Of a stretch of 22,895 bases of DNA, positions 22,579 to 22,895 are shown in pieces. Made by a program: the position numbers and the translations under genes. Position 1 is the first letter of the stretch. Every line of letters starts with the position of its first letter. The stretch spans positions 1 through 22,895 of the forward strand of contig DDSO01000137.1 of NCBI GenBank assembly GCA_002343425.1, read 5' to 3'. This stretch comes from Brevundimonas sp. UBA2388. Lineage in GTDB: Bacteria; Pseudomonadota; Alphaproteobacteria; Caulobacterales; Caulobacteraceae. The notes beneath the pieces were generated by a model. That model had not been told where the DNA came from. It did not search any database and saw nothing but the letters and a program-made list of their open reading frames with translations.

Positions 22579-22895
22579 CGGAACCCAGTAGGTTGTTTAA
22601 CGCGGAGCTCGGTCGTCGCCCGGAGTAGGGTCAGGTCAGCCCGTACGATTTTAGTGACACCCGTCATAAATCCCCTCGAACCCATCCCTACGAGAGGCTC
22701 GCCTAACCCCAGCTTCCGCGACAAGCTCCGCCATGTGGCAGACTCCGAAACATTAAGCAAATCCATATGATATCCAAGGACGCAGGCGTCTTCTCCATCG
22801 ACTAGGCGGCGAAATCGGCCGTCATGCGGCCCAAGGTCCGGGGCGGTGCCGGTTAGCGATTGCGAGGTTTCATCGAACGCCTCCCCCCCCCCCCC
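22575..22895 (-). CDS. Unidentified protein, C-terminal 106 residues (enters from beyond the right edge)
   Basis: A minus-strand frame is open from the right edge to TGA 22575-22577. That stop overlaps the ATG of the next frame in the ATGA manner used throughout this operon, which is the main reason to treat it as coding. It reads, after a glycine run encoded by a poly-G tract, EAFDETSQSLTGTAPDLGPH, DGRFRRLVDGEDACVLGYHM, DLLNVSESATWRSLSRKLGL and so on. I do not recognise the family with confidence. The segment DLLNVSESATWRSLSRKLGL distantly recalls the C-terminal part of sulfotransferases (x-W-x-x-L-x-x-x-L-G), but this is only a guess. Codon third positions are less GC-rich than in the leg genes. 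If it is not coding, this 317-base stretch upstream of 22578 holds nothing else I can name. Confidence 0.4.
   Translation of the reverse strand, partial: GGGGEAFDETSQSLTGTAPDLGPHDGRFRRLVDGEDACVLGYHMDLLNVSESATWRSLSRKLGLGEPLVGMGSRGFMTGVTKIVRADLTLLRATTELRVKQPTGFR
22883..22895. repeat. Homopolymer tract of 13 C (poly-G on the coding strand) at the window edge
   Basis: The window ends in an uninterrupted run of 13 C. On the minus strand it is poly-G read in frame as glycine codons followed by GAG GCG in the partial ORF. It may be a slippage-prone phase-variable tract or the place where assembly broke down. True length is unknown because the run touches the edge. Confidence 0.6.

Noticed and set aside
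1..22895. tRNA, rRNA, CRISPR, insertion-sequence or phage features
   Set aside because: No cloverleaf-like segments, regularly spaced direct repeats, transposase motifs or terminal inverted repeats were seen. A tool-based scan could still find small RNAs.

Overview
The window is a GC-rich stretch of an alphaproteobacterial-looking chromosome. The Caulobacterales (Caulobacter/Brevundimonas type) are my best guess, from codon bias and the kind of sugar locus, but this is inference only. At the left edge, on the + strand, is the 3' end of acetyl-CoA synthetase (acs). Everything else, about 22 kb, is a single - strand block reading right to left that looks like one surface-polysaccharide operon. 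Its genes are packed with 4-base ATGA/GTGA stop-start overlaps or gaps of a few bases. Its promoter lies beyond the right edge, so no operon promoter is visible.

In transcription order (right to left) there is the C-terminus of an unidentified ORF carrying a terminal poly-G tract, an N-terminal fragment of a nucleotide-sugar dehydrogenase, and a polyprenyl-phosphate sugar-1-phosphate transferase that would start the repeat unit. Next come galE, a decayed wbpE-like aminotransferase remnant, wbpA and wbpD. They are followed by what reads as a complete legionaminic acid set: legB, legC, legG (neuC type), legI (neuB type), legH (neuD type), ptmE (CBS plus nucleotidyltransferase, the mark of the GDP-linked route) and legF. 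Then come a WbpG/PtmG-type N-acetyl sugar amidotransferase with dedicated HisF-like and HisH-like partners, a Wzx flippase, a GT-B transferase with motifs typical of CMP-donor enzymes, and a Wzy-like polymerase. The block ends with a decayed epimerase start, a second amidotransferase fused to its own class II glutaminase, and a GT4 glycosyltransferase.

Together these genes predict a Wzx/Wzy-type polysaccharide (O-antigen or capsule) containing legionaminic acid, probably with acetamidino (amidine) substituents. The most unusual point is that two architecturally different amidine-forming machines sit in one operon. One is a three-part system (PP-loop synthetase plus HisH glutaminase plus HisF). 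The other is a single polypeptide with an asparagine-synthetase-like layout (class II glutaminase plus PP-loop) whose synthetase half is WbpG-like, not AsnB-like.

The operon also carries three gene remnants: an N-terminal epimerase, a C-terminal WbpE with an in-frame stop, and an N-terminal sugar dehydrogenase. They show that it was assembled and trimmed by recombination. WbpA and WbpD survive without an intact WbpE or WbpB in the window, so the fate of the UDP-GlcNAc-uronate branch is open. I saw no tRNA, rRNA, CRISPR array or insertion sequence.
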